A stretch of DNA of 26,440 nucleotides, from the NCBI GenBank assembly GCA_017548805.1, contig JAFYZE010000144.1, forward strand, positions 1 to 26,440. Reading direction: 5' to 3'. The translations under genes and the position numbers were made by a program. Source of the DNA: Bacteroidales bacterium (GTDB taxonomy: Bacteria; Bacteroidota; Bacteroidia; Bacteroidales; UBA932). Shown one piece after another: positions 6,963-15,300 of the stretch. The notes under the pieces were generated by a model. That model saw nothing but the letters and a program-made list of their open reading frames with translations, was not told the origin of the DNA and made no database searches. Numbering within the stretch: the stretch's first letter is position 1; each line of letters opens with the position of its first letter.

Positions 6963-7997
6963 TTACACCTCGACGGCGGTGTTGAACTCCTTGAGGAAAC
7001 GCATGTCGTTCTCGAAGTAGTGACGCAGGTCGTTGACGCGCCACTTGAGCATGGCGATGCGCTCCAGGCCCATACCGAAGGCGAAGCCGGTGTATTTCTT
7101 AGAGTCGATGCCGCTGGCCTCAAGGACGTTGGGGTCCACCATGCCGCAGCCGAGGATCTCGAGCCAGCCGGTGCCCTTGCAGATGTTGCAGCCCTTGCCG
7201 TGGCAGATGTTGCAGCTGACGTCGACCTCAGCCGAAGGCTCCGTGAACGGGAAATACGACGGACGCATGCGGATCTCGGTCTCGGGACCGAACATCTCGC
7301 GGGCGAAGAGGAGGATGGCCTGCTTGAGATCGGCGAAAGTCACGCCCTCGTCGATGTAGAGGCCCTCAACCTGATGGAATATGCAGTGCGCACGGGCGCT
7401 GATGGCTTCATTGCGGAACACGCGGCCCGGGCAGATGACGCGGATGGGGAGCTTCATGCTCTCCATGGCGCGTACCTGCACCGAAGAGGTGTGGGTGCGT
7501 AGAAGCAGCGGATTGGGATGCCCTGCGGAAATGAAGAAGGTGTCCTGCATGTCGCGGGCAGGGTGGTTCTGAGGAAAGTTCAGCGCCTCGAACACATGGT
7601 AGTCGTCCTCGATCTCGGGTCCCTCGGCCACATCGTAGCCAAACTTGCGGAAGATGTCGACGATCTCCTGGCGGACGATTGAAACTGGATGGCGCGAGCC
7701 GAGCTCGAAAGGATCTCCCGGCATGGAGAGATCGGCCTTGGGGCCGTCAGAGACGGTATCGTCCGCCACAGTATCCTTCAACTCTTCTATCTTGCCCTGC
7801 GCAGCATTCTTAAGGTCATTGAGTGCCTTGCCGAACTGCTTCTTGCCTTCCTTGTCCATGGCACGGAAGTCGTCGAACAGCTTCGTGATCTCGCCCTTCT
7901 TTCCGAGGAAGCGCACACGGGCCTCCTCCACTTCCTTCCTGGTCCTGCACTTGAGGTCTGCAACCTCGGCAAGGAGTTTCTCAATCTCTTCTTTCAT
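6963..7997 (-). CDS. pheS: Phenylalanine--tRNA ligase alpha subunit
   Basis: This 344-residue protein is the catalytic alpha subunit of cytosolic phenylalanyl-tRNA synthetase, which charges tRNA-Phe with the beta subunit (PheT, not in this window). An N-terminal coiled-coil tRNA-binding region (1-~85) is followed by class II core motifs: motif 1 region HPVSIVRQEIVDIFRKFGYD, motif 2 FRNEAISARAHCIFHQVEGL (~194-213) and motif 3 GFAFGMGLERIAML (304-317). Residues 262-273 hold four cysteines (C-x2-C-x4-C-x2-C, CNICHGKGCNIC), a putative zinc knuckle seen in PheS of several bacterial groups. The length is normal. It lies 23 nt downstream of the small exported-protein gene, so the two are probably one transcript. 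Confidence 0.97.
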   Translation of the reverse strand: MKEEIEKLLAEVADLKCRTRKEVEEARVRFLGKKGEITKLFDDFRAMDKEGKKQFGKALNDLKNAAQGKIEELKDTVADDTVSDGPKADLSMPGDPFELGSRHPVSIVRQEIVDIFRKFGYDVAEGPEIEDDYHVFEALNFPQNHPARDMQDTFFISAGHPNPLLLRTHTSSVQVRAMESMKLPIRVICPGRVFRNEAISARAHCIFHQVEGLYIDEGVTFADLKQAILLFAREMFGPETEIRMRPSYFPFTEPSAEVDVSCNICHGKGCNICKGTGWLEILGCGMVDPNVLEASGIDSKKYTGFAFGMGLERIAMLKWRVNDLRHYFENDMRFLKEFNTAVEV

Positions 7998-8020
7998 ATC
8001 TTGTATTCCTTATATCAATG

Positions 8021-8443
8021 TTATCTCTGGGCCTTGGCGCGGCGCTTGTCACGCGCCTTCTTGTCGCGGGCAGCTCCGCTCTTGAGGTACTTGGCCCACT
8101 GGTCCTCGTCGAAGATCTTATGATACGCCTCGTAGATGTTCTCCTGCCACTTGTCCTGCACGTCATAATACATGTTGACGTTGGAGACCTTGCGGTCGCT
8201 GAGGTCCTTTACCTCTGCCTGCATGGCCTTGTAATCGTGAACAATTATGGAATCGACGTAGAAAATCTGTGCGTCATCGAGGTCCAGGAGACGGGTGAGA
8301 CGTTCTATCTCCCTCTCGACGGACTCGTAGAACTCCTTCTCAGCCTTGGCCTCGTCGGCGGACTGCGTCTGGGCCGACAGGCCTGCGGACAGACCGGCGA
8401 AAAGAACGGCGCAAAGCACAATTGAACGGACAAACCGACGCAT
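8021..8443 (-). CDS. Small exported protein of unknown function
   Basis: This 140-residue protein has a clear signal peptide (MRRFVRSIVLCAVLFAGLSAGLSAQ), with cleavage likely after AQ near residue 25. The mature part is highly charged and predicted helical. It contains LLDLDDAQIFYVDSI and, later, IYEAYHKIFDEDQWAKYLKS, and ends in a very basic tail (KKARDKRRAKAQR). The spacing of the L..D..Q and DE.Q..KY motifs loosely recalls Spy/CpxP-type periplasmic helical proteins, but I cannot assign a family. It is the first gene of the unit ending in pheS, with a strong promoter at 8486-8516, and is divergent from the C69 peptidase. Confidence 0.8.
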   Translation of the reverse strand: MRRFVRSIVLCAVLFAGLSAGLSAQTQSADEAKAEKEFYESVEREIERLTRLLDLDDAQIFYVDSIIVHDYKAMQAEVKDLSDRKVSNVNMYYDVQDKWQENIYEAYHKIFDEDQWAKYLKSGAARDKKARDKRRAKAQR

Positions 8444-8459
8444 AGTGACAAAAAATTTT

Positions 8460-8467
8460 TAGATTTG
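8460..8467 (+). promoter_or_regulatory. Candidate -7 element for the peptidase operon
   Basis: TAGATTTG matches TANNTTTG, 49 nt upstream of the C69 peptidase ATG. No -33 TTTG box is seen 19-21 nt before it, so this rests on one element only. Confidence 0.4.
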
Positions 8468-8485
8468 TACGAATAAATCAGAATA

Positions 8486-8516
8486 CAAAAATAAACAATT
8501 AATAAAAAACTGCAAA
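8486..8516 (-). promoter_or_regulatory. Promoter of the small exported protein-pheS unit
   Basis: On the minus strand TTTG (complement of 8513-8516) is followed by exactly 19 nt and then TATTTTTG (complement of 8486-8493). Both boxes fit consensus, and the start would be about 36 nt upstream of the ATG at 8443. The -33 box directly abuts the start codon of the divergent peptidase gene at 8517. Confidence 0.7.
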
Positions 8517-10226
8517 ATGCGAAGACTTCCTCTCTTCTTCCTGGCCTGTGCCCTGCTGCTTGTCCCGCAAGGGGCTGCGGACGCCTGTACCAACGTCATC
8601 ATATCCCGCGGCGCCAGCGCCGACGGCTCCTGCATGGTCTCATACGCGGCCGACTCGCACCTGCTGTTCGGTGAACTGTATTTCCACAAGGCTGCCGACT
8701 GGAAAGCCGGATCCATGCTTCCCATCATCGAATGGGATACATACAAGCCCCTCGGAAGCATAGTCCAGGTCGCACATACCTACCAGACGGTGGGCAACAT
8801 GAACGAGCACCAGCTCATCATCGGCGAGACCACCTGGGGAGGACGGGAGGAGCAGGTCAACCCTGACGGCATCATGGACTACGGCTCCCTCATCTACGTG
8901 ACGCTGCAGCGTGCACGCACGGCCCGCGAAGCCATCGAGACCATAGTCGCTCTGGCCAACGAGTACGGTTATCCCTCCGAGGGAGAGACCTTCTCGATCG
9001 CCGACACCCAGGAAGCCTGGGTGATGGACCTCGTGGGCAAGGGAGAGGAAAAGGGCATCGTATGGGTGGCGCGCAGGATACCTGACGGGTACATCTGCGC
9101 CCACGCCAACCAGGCCCGCATCACGACTTTCCCATGGAACGACCCTGAGAACTGCCTCTATGCCCCCGACGTGGCTTCCTACGCCCGTTCCAAGGGCTGG
9201 TACGAGGGCGATGACGCGGGCTTCAGCTTCCGCGACGCCTACAATCCCCTGGATTTCGGCGGAGCGCGAGCCTGCGACGCCCGCGCCTGGAGCGCATTCA
9301 ACATCCTCTGCGACGGCACTTTCACCTATATGGACGCCGAAGGCCGCGAGGTCAGCGCACCCGCTTCCGACTGGCTGGATTACGCCATGGGATATGACCT
9401 GCAGGGCGAGATGCCGCTGTTCGTCAAACCTTCGCGCAAGATTACCGTCAAGGACGTTGCGAACGTCATGCGCGACCACTACGAGGGCACGCCTATGGAT
9501 ATGACCCAGGATATCGGTGCGGGCGGCAACGCCCTGCCCTACCGCTGGCGCCCGATGAACTTCACTGTGGACGGCAAGACTTATGTCAACGAGCGCGCCA
9601 TCGCCACGCAGCAGACCGGATTCTGGTTCGTGGGACAGGCCCGCGGCTGGCTCCCCGACGAAATCGGAAGCCTCATCTGGTTCGGCTGCGACGATGCCGC
9701 GACCTCCTACCTCACCCCCGTTTATGTCAATACGACCGAAGTGCCCGACTGCTTCCGCGTCGGCAACGGCGATATGCTGCACTACTCCCCTACCTCCGCG
9801 TTCTGGATGTGCAACCGCGTGGCCAACGCCTGCTACAAGATGTACGACAAGATGGCCCCCGTAGTGCGCGAGGCCGCGGACCGTTTCGAGAACGAGCAGA
9901 TGTTCACCAAGGTAAAGGAAAATGACGAGCAGCTGCTCGCCAAGTTCAAGCCCGGCAAGAAGGGCGCGCTGCGCAAGGTGCGCAAGGCCCTGACCCGCTA
10001 CTCGGTCGACACCGCCCAGGAGCAGTTCGCAGCCTGGGCCAAGCTAGAAGAGACCCTCCTCGTCAAGTTCATCGACGGCAACATCAAGGCACAGGAGGAG
10101 GACGGCTCGTTCAAGCACTCGGAGTACAACGAAGGCACTCCCGCCGGCCTCCAGTACGGCGGATACAACGACCTCTGGAAGAAAGTCGTAGCACAGGAGC
10201 ACGGATCCGTCATCGAGTCTAAATAA
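8517..10226 (+). CDS. C69-family dipeptidase, exported
   Basis: This 569-residue protein is of the peptidase family C69 (older name U34), N-terminal-nucleophile dipeptidases. The signal peptide MRRLPLFFLACALLLVPQGAADA is followed immediately by C24 in ACTNVIISRGASADGS, the family pattern. C24 would become the free N-terminal catalytic nucleophile after processing. Other family-like segments are NEHQLIIGETTWGGREE, SLIYVTLQRARTAREAI, FSIADTQEAWVMDLVGKG and YICAHANQARITTF. The length is usual for the family. It probably acts in the periplasm on dipeptides. Its stop shares one base with the next start (TAATG), so it is tightly coupled to the dehydrogenase genes, which is an uncommon partnership. 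Confidence 0.92.
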   Translation: MRRLPLFFLACALLLVPQGAADACTNVIISRGASADGSCMVSYAADSHLLFGELYFHKAADWKAGSMLPIIEWDTYKPLGSIVQVAHTYQTVGNMNEHQLIIGETTWGGREEQVNPDGIMDYGSLIYVTLQRARTAREAIETIVALANEYGYPSEGETFSIADTQEAWVMDLVGKGEEKGIVWVARRIPDGYICAHANQARITTFPWNDPENCLYAPDVASYARSKGWYEGDDAGFSFRDAYNPLDFGGARACDARAWSAFNILCDGTFTYMDAEGREVSAPASDWLDYAMGYDLQGEMPLFVKPSRKITVKDVANVMRDHYEGTPMDMTQDIGAGGNALPYRWRPMNFTVDGKTYVNERAIATQQTGFWFVGQARGWLPDEIGSLIWFGCDDAATSYLTPVYVNTTEVPDCFRVGNGDMLHYSPTSAFWMCNRVANACYKMYDKMAPVVREAADRFENEQMFTKVKENDEQLLAKFKPGKKGALRKVRKALTRYSVDTAQEQFAAWAKLEETLLVKFIDGNIKAQEEDGSFKHSEYNEGTPAGLQYGGYNDLWKKVVAQEHGSVIESK

Positions 10227-11158
10227 TGGAATACAGGGAAATAGGGAAGACCGGTATGGTCGTGTCGGCGCTCTCGTTCGGAGCGTCGAGCCTGGGCGGC
10301 GTGTTCCACGCCATCAAGGAAAAGGAGGCCATAGAGGCCGTTTTCGCGGCTGTGGAAGGAGGAATCAACTTCATCGACGTGTCGCCTTATTACGGGCATT
10401 TCAAGGCCGAAACAGTGCTGGGAAAGGCACTCAAGGACATCCCCCGCGACAAATACTATCTATCGACGAAAGTCGGCCGCTACGGCAAGGACGGGGTGAA
10501 CACCTGGGACTACAGTGCAAAAAGGGCGACGGAGAGCGTGTACGAGAGCATGGAGCGCCTCAACATCGAGCATATCGACCTTATCAACGTACACGACATC
10601 GAATTTGCCGACCTGCACCAGGTGGCGGAGGAGACCCTCCCCGCGCTCGTGGAGCTGCGGGAGAAGGGAGTCGTCAGCCACGTCGGCATCACGGACCTCC
10701 AGCCGGAAAACCTCCAGTGGGTAGTAGAGCATGTCCCGGCAGGGACCGTGGAGTCGATACTCTGTTTCTGCCACTACTGTCTCAACGACGACCTGATGAC
10801 GGAGTATTTCGACTGGTTCGAAAGCCGCGGGATAGGCATCATCAATGCCTCTCCGCTGTCCATGGGACTGCTGTCGAGCCGCGGCGTGCCGGACTGGCAT
10901 CCGGCCGACCCGAAACTCGTCGAAGCCTGCGCACTCGCCGCGGCACACTGCGCCGCCAAGGGCTATCCCATCGAGAAACTCGCAGTGCAGTACTCTATCT
11001 CCAATCCCAGGATAGCCACCACCCTCTTCAGTTCAGCCAATCCTGACAACGTGCGACGCAACATCGCGGTGGCGGAGGAAGCCATGGACGAGGACCTCGT
11101 CAAGGAAGTCCGTGACATCATCGGCGACCAGATGCGCGTCCGCTGGAAAAACTCTTAA
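10226..11158 (+). CDS. Aldo/keto reductase, L-galactose (or L-fucose) dehydrogenase-like
   Basis: This 310-residue cytosolic NAD(P)-dependent oxidoreductase has a TIM-barrel fold. The aldo/keto reductase tetrad is visible as D51 and Y56 (DVSPYYG), K82 (STKVGRYG) and H123 (NVHDIEF). Several segments match my memory of plant-type L-galactose dehydrogenase: GINFIDVSPYYG, HDIEFADLHQVAEETLPALV, GTVESILCFCHYCLNDD, GIGIINASPLSMGLLSSRG and DWHPADP. The likely reaction is oxidation of L-galactose, L-fucose or a related aldose to the lactone. The start overlaps the C69 stop by 1 nt and the zinc dehydrogenase follows after 4 nt. The exact sugar is inference; other aldoses are possible. Confidence 0.85.
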   Translation: MEYREIGKTGMVVSALSFGASSLGGVFHAIKEKEAIEAVFAAVEGGINFIDVSPYYGHFKAETVLGKALKDIPRDKYYLSTKVGRYGKDGVNTWDYSAKRATESVYESMERLNIEHIDLINVHDIEFADLHQVAEETLPALVELREKGVVSHVGITDLQPENLQWVVEHVPAGTVESILCFCHYCLNDDLMTEYFDWFESRGIGIINASPLSMGLLSSRGVPDWHPADPKLVEACALAAAHCAAKGYPIEKLAVQYSISNPRIATTLFSSANPDNVRRNIAVAEEAMDEDLVKEVRDIIGDQMRVRWKNS

Positions 11159-11162
11159 GGAA

Positions 11163-12206
11163 ATGAAAGCATTGCAGATTAGCGCCCCCTGGCAGGTCTC
11201 GGCAGTGGAACTGCCCGAGCCCGGGGCCCCGAAAGCCGGAGAAGTCCTTCTCCGGATGGAATATGTAGGATTCTGCGGATCCGACCTAAACACATATAGA
11301 GGAAAGAACGCCATGGCCAAGAGTCCGGTCATCCCCGGACATGAGATCGGCGCGGTCATCGAAGCCGTCGGGCCGGGCGTGCCGGACGGCCTGCAGGCCG
11401 GGATGACGGTCACCGTCAATCCCTACACGGCCTGCGGTTCCTGCCCGTCGTGCCGCCGCGGCCGGCCTAACGCCTGCCGCAGCAACCAGACGCTGGGCGT
11501 CCAGCGCGACGGCGCCATGCGCGAATTTATGGCCGTCCCATGGGAGAAAGTCATCCCTGCGGGGAGTCTCAGCACCCTCGACGCCGCGCTGGTGGAGCCA
11601 ATGAGCGTGGGTTTCCACGCGGTCTCACGCGGTGCAGTCACTGACATTGACACCGTGATGGTGATCGGCTGCGGCATGGTGGGCCTGGGCGCCGTCGTGC
11701 GCGCAGCGCTCCGCGGCGCCACGGTCATCGCCGCCGACATCGATGACGAGAAACTGCTCATCGCAAAGCAGATGGGAGCGGCATATGCCCTTAACACAAT
11801 GGCTCCGGACTTCAGCGAACGGCTCGCAGAGGCCACCGGAGGTGACGGCCCCGACGTAGTCATAGAGGCCGTCGGCAGCCCGGCGACCTACCGGCTCGCC
11901 GTCGATTCCGTCGCCTTCACCGGGCGCGTCGTCTGCATCGGCTACTCCAAGGCAGATGTTACCTTCGAGACCAGGCTCTTCGTCCAGAAGGAGCTGGATA
12001 TCAGAGGGTCGCGCAATGCTGAACCTTCTGACTTCAGGGCCGTTATCCGCTACATGGAGCGTGGGACCTGCCCGACGGACACCCTCATCAGCCGCGTCGT
12101 CGACTGGGCAGGAGCTCCGGAAGCCCTGCGTTTCTGGGACGGAAATCCTGGGAAAGTTTTCAGGATTCTTCTAAAAATCGACTCGGATTCTGTCAATAAC
12201 GCATAA
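11163..12206 (+). CDS. Zinc-dependent medium-chain sugar/polyol dehydrogenase
   Basis: I start this at the ATG at 11163, preceded by AAGGAA and 4 nt after the previous stop. An upstream ATG at 11112 would bury 17 unrelated residues in the preceding gene. The 347-residue protein has the catalytic zinc set C38 (FCGSD), H60/E61 (PGHEIG) and E145 (VEPMSVG). The four structural-zinc cysteines are at 91, 94, 97 and 105 (CGSCPSCRRGRPNAC). The nucleotide-binding motif is VIGCGMVGLGA (168-178) with D192 after the second strand, suggesting NAD preference. It belongs to the sorbitol/threonine dehydrogenase-like branch. Next to an L-galactose dehydrogenase-like enzyme it may oxidise an aldonate such as L-galactonate, which is inference from context. 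Confidence 0.88.
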   Translation: MKALQISAPWQVSAVELPEPGAPKAGEVLLRMEYVGFCGSDLNTYRGKNAMAKSPVIPGHEIGAVIEAVGPGVPDGLQAGMTVTVNPYTACGSCPSCRRGRPNACRSNQTLGVQRDGAMREFMAVPWEKVIPAGSLSTLDAALVEPMSVGFHAVSRGAVTDIDTVMVIGCGMVGLGAVVRAALRGATVIAADIDDEKLLIAKQMGAAYALNTMAPDFSERLAEATGGDGPDVVIEAVGSPATYRLAVDSVAFTGRVVCIGYSKADVTFETRLFVQKELDIRGSRNAEPSDFRAVIRYMERGTCPTDTLISRVVDWAGAPEALRFWDGNPGKVFRILLKIDSDSVNNA

Positions 12207-12231
12207 CACCACACAGGACGGCTTTTAAAAA

Positions 12232-12299
12232 TCCGTCAAATCATTTTAAATATTATTCATCTAATATATATAGAGCGAAATACTACCGCATTTGACGGA
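12232..12299. repeat. Widely spaced 10-bp inverted repeat upstream of SusC2
   Basis: TCCGTCAAAT (12232-12241) recurs as its exact reverse complement ATTTGACGGA (12290-12299), with 48 nt of AT-rich DNA between. It lies between the dehydrogenase gene and SusC2, where I find no TANNTTTG box. The spacing, about 5-6 helical turns between centres, suits a paired activator or repressor site. The left arm can also pair locally with GACGG at 12218-12222. Confidence 0.5.
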
Positions 12300-12308
12300 A
12301 AAATGAAA

Positions 12309-12369
12309 TTGGTTTAAGGATTAAGAGGTTAAATTAGCGTCGTTAAAACCTTTTAATCCTTTTAACCAA
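12309..12369 (+). promoter_or_regulatory. Leader hairpin abutting the SusC2 start codon
   Basis: The left arm (12309-12330, TTGGTTTAAGGATTAAGAGG plus TT) pairs with the right arm (12347-12369). There are 6 bp (TTGGTT/AACCAA), a small internal loop, then 15 bp with one G-T pair, enclosing a 16-nt loop. The right arm ends at the base before the ATG at 12370. In mRNA this would hold the ribosome-landing region in a duplex. Confidence 0.6.
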
Positions 12370-15300
12370 ATGAAACAAACGATCCTAAAAAGGTCGGCTG
12401 TCATTCTGGCTATCCTGCTCATGGGCTTTACAGCGTTCGCCCAGAACAGGCCGCTTTCCGGAAAGGTAGTCGATCAGAATGGAGAGCCCGTCGTAGGTGC
12501 CTCCATCATGGTGGTGGGCAACTCCACCCTCGGAACAGTGACTGACGTTGACGGTAATTATTCCTTCAGTGTCCCCGCACAGGCCAGTGTCACAGTTTCC
12601 TGTATCGGTTATTCGTCCCAGACCGTTTCCGTCGCCGGACGTCCCGTAATTAATTTCACCCTCGAAGAGGACAACGAGTTCCTCGAGGAAACCGTCGTGA
12701 TCGGTTATGGTGTCCAGAGGAAGAGTGACCTCTCCGGCGCCGTCGCATCCGTCCGTCAGGAAGACCTCAAGAACCGTTCGACCGCTGACGCCGCCGCAGC
12801 CCTCCAGGGAAAGGTTTCCGGTGTCCACGTCCTCACGAACGGTGCTCCTGGCGAAGGCGCTTCGATTCGCGTCCGCGGTTACTCCTCCAACGGAGGAAGC
12901 CTCTCCCCTCTGTACATCGTCGACGGTCTGCAGGTCAGCAGCATCCAGTACATCGACCCTTCGATGATTGAGTCCATCGAGGTCCTCAAGGATGCGGCTT
13001 CGGCAGCTATCTACGGCGCCCAGGCCGGTAACGGTGTCGTCCTCGTGACCACCAAGACCGGTAGCGAAGGCACCGCCACCGTGACCTACAACGGCAAGGC
13101 CACCCTCCAGGACTTCCACAAGCGTCCCATGATGAACCGCGAGGAACTCACCCAGTATCTCAAATATGAGTATGGTGACGATTGGGTTGACTCCCGTATC
13201 GGCATGTACGACTACAAGCACCCTTACTACGAGAACGGCGTCATCGATACCGACTGGCTCTCCGAGTACTTCGAGCCCACCTGGAGCCAGCAGCACGGCA
13301 TCAGCTTCTCCGGCGGTAATAGGAACGGACACTTCTTCACCTCCCTCAACTATGTGTACGACGACGGTGTCGTCAAGGGAAAGAAGGATGTGTACAAGCG
13401 TCTCACCGCCCAGGTCAACGCCGACTACAACCTTTTCAAATGGCTGCAGGTCGGAGTCAACAACTCCATTGAGAAATGGGCCACCCAGAGCGTTTCCCAG
13501 CGTGGTTACGGTTCTTCATTCGAATCCGTCCTTTCCATGGACCCTATGACCCCTGTCTATTGGGTCACCCCCGACGAGATGTCCCTGTCTTTCAAGACCG
13601 TCTATGACGCTCTCCAGGCCGGCACCTCCGACATCAACTACCGCCTGTTCCGTGACGAGAAGGGCTGGTATGCCAACACCAAGTACTCCGACATGGAAGG
13701 TAGCGCCTTCGCAAAGCGTGACGCCACCGACAGTGAAAACGGCGGTTTCAACATCAACGGAACCTTCTTCGCCAACCTCAAGCCCATCAAGGGCCTGACC
13801 ATCACTTCCCGTCTCGGCTACCGCCTCAACTTCGGCGTCAGCCACAGCTACAGCGCTCCTTATTGGATCGGCGACCGCGGTTCGCAGAAGACCTACAGCA
13901 TCTCCGCCAACGCCTCCACCGGCTGGTACTATCAGTGGGAGAACTTCGCCAACTACCTCTTCAACATCGGCAAGAACAACTTCACGGTCATGGCCGGTAT
14001 GTCCTACCGCGAGACCAACAGTGACAGCGTGAACGCAAGCTCCAGTGGCGAGGACATCCTCTCCAGCTATGAGCCCAACTTCCGCTATCTTTCCTATGTG
14101 CTTTCCGGCGCCCCGAAGAGCATCAGCAACTCCCCCGGAAAGAGCGCTTCCCTCGCATACTTCGGACGTTTCATCTGGAACTACGACAACCGTTACCAGA
14201 TCCAGGCCAACTTCCGTGCTGATGCATTCGACTCTTCCAAGCTTCCCGCCAGCAACCGCTGGGGATACTTCCCGTCAGTCTCCGCTTACTGGACCATCAG
14301 CAACGAGCAGTTCTTCAAGGACAACGTCAACACCAAGGTGTTCAACTTCCTCAAGTTCCGCGCTTCGTGGGGCCGCAACGGTAACATCAGCGTGTTGAGC
14401 GGCTATCCTTACACCGCTACCATCTCCATCGGCTCCAGCTCGTATCAGTACGATATCGACAATATCGGCAACTCCTACGGTTCCGCCCCGAGCAAACTCC
14501 CTAACCCGAACCTTAAGTGGGAGACCTCCGAGCAGATCGACTTCGGTATCGACGCCCGTATGTTCAACAACCGCTTGACCTTCACCGCCGACTACTTCAA
14601 CAAGCAGACCAAGGACCTCCTCTTCAGTGTTACCATCCCGTCCGAGCTCGGTTTCTCGTCCGTGACCACCAACGGCGGTAATGTCCTCAACACCGGTTGG
14701 GAGTTCGAGCTTGGCTGGAGGGACCACATCGGCGACCTCAACTACAGCATCAGCGGCAACTTCTCGACACTGCACAACGAAGTCCTCTCCCTCGCCGAGG
14801 GTTCCACTCCTTCCCGCAGGACCGACGCCAGCTCCTCCAACTACCAGGTTGAGACAGTCTTCGACGTAGGTTACCCGATCTGGTACATGAACGGTTACGA
14901 GTATGCCGGTGTCTCTAGCGACGGCAAGCCCGAGTTCATCAACGCCAACGGCGAGCGCACCGATGTCGTCAGCTCCGGTGACCTGAAGTTCATCGGCCAG
15001 ACCACTCCTAAATATACCTTCGGCCTGAACCTCAGCCTCGATTACAAGGGCTTTGACTTCGCCCTCTACGGTTCCGGTGTCGCAGGAAACGTCATCATGC
15101 CTGTCCTGCACCGTACCGGTTTCAAGAACGACCTCAAGTACTACCTCGAGGCCTATGAGAGCGGCAAGTATCCGAACCTTTCCGAGGTCTCAGGAAACTA
15201 CCAGTTCTGGTCTTCGACCGCCAACGTGTTCAAGGGCGACTACTTCCGCATCAAGCAGATGCAGTTCGGCTACACCCTCCCTGCCAGGATCACGAAAAAG

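Noticed and set aside
8640..9782. Minus-strand open frame of 380 codons opposite the C69 peptidase
   Set aside because: It is antisense to a clear enzyme gene. Its V/G/H/D-rich composition is that of a shadow frame.
11112..11162. Upstream start for the zinc dehydrogenase
   Set aside because: It would overlap the aldo/keto reductase by 47 nt and add 17 unrelated residues. The ATG at 11163 has an AAGGAA site and gives the usual family N-terminus.
12385..13332. Minus-strand frame of 315 codons opposite SusC2, and similar ones at 14275-15111, 17529-18362, 20586-21368 and 22622-23539
   Set aside because: They recur at the same place opposite each SusC or SusD paralogue because the codon usage is shared, not because a gene is conserved.
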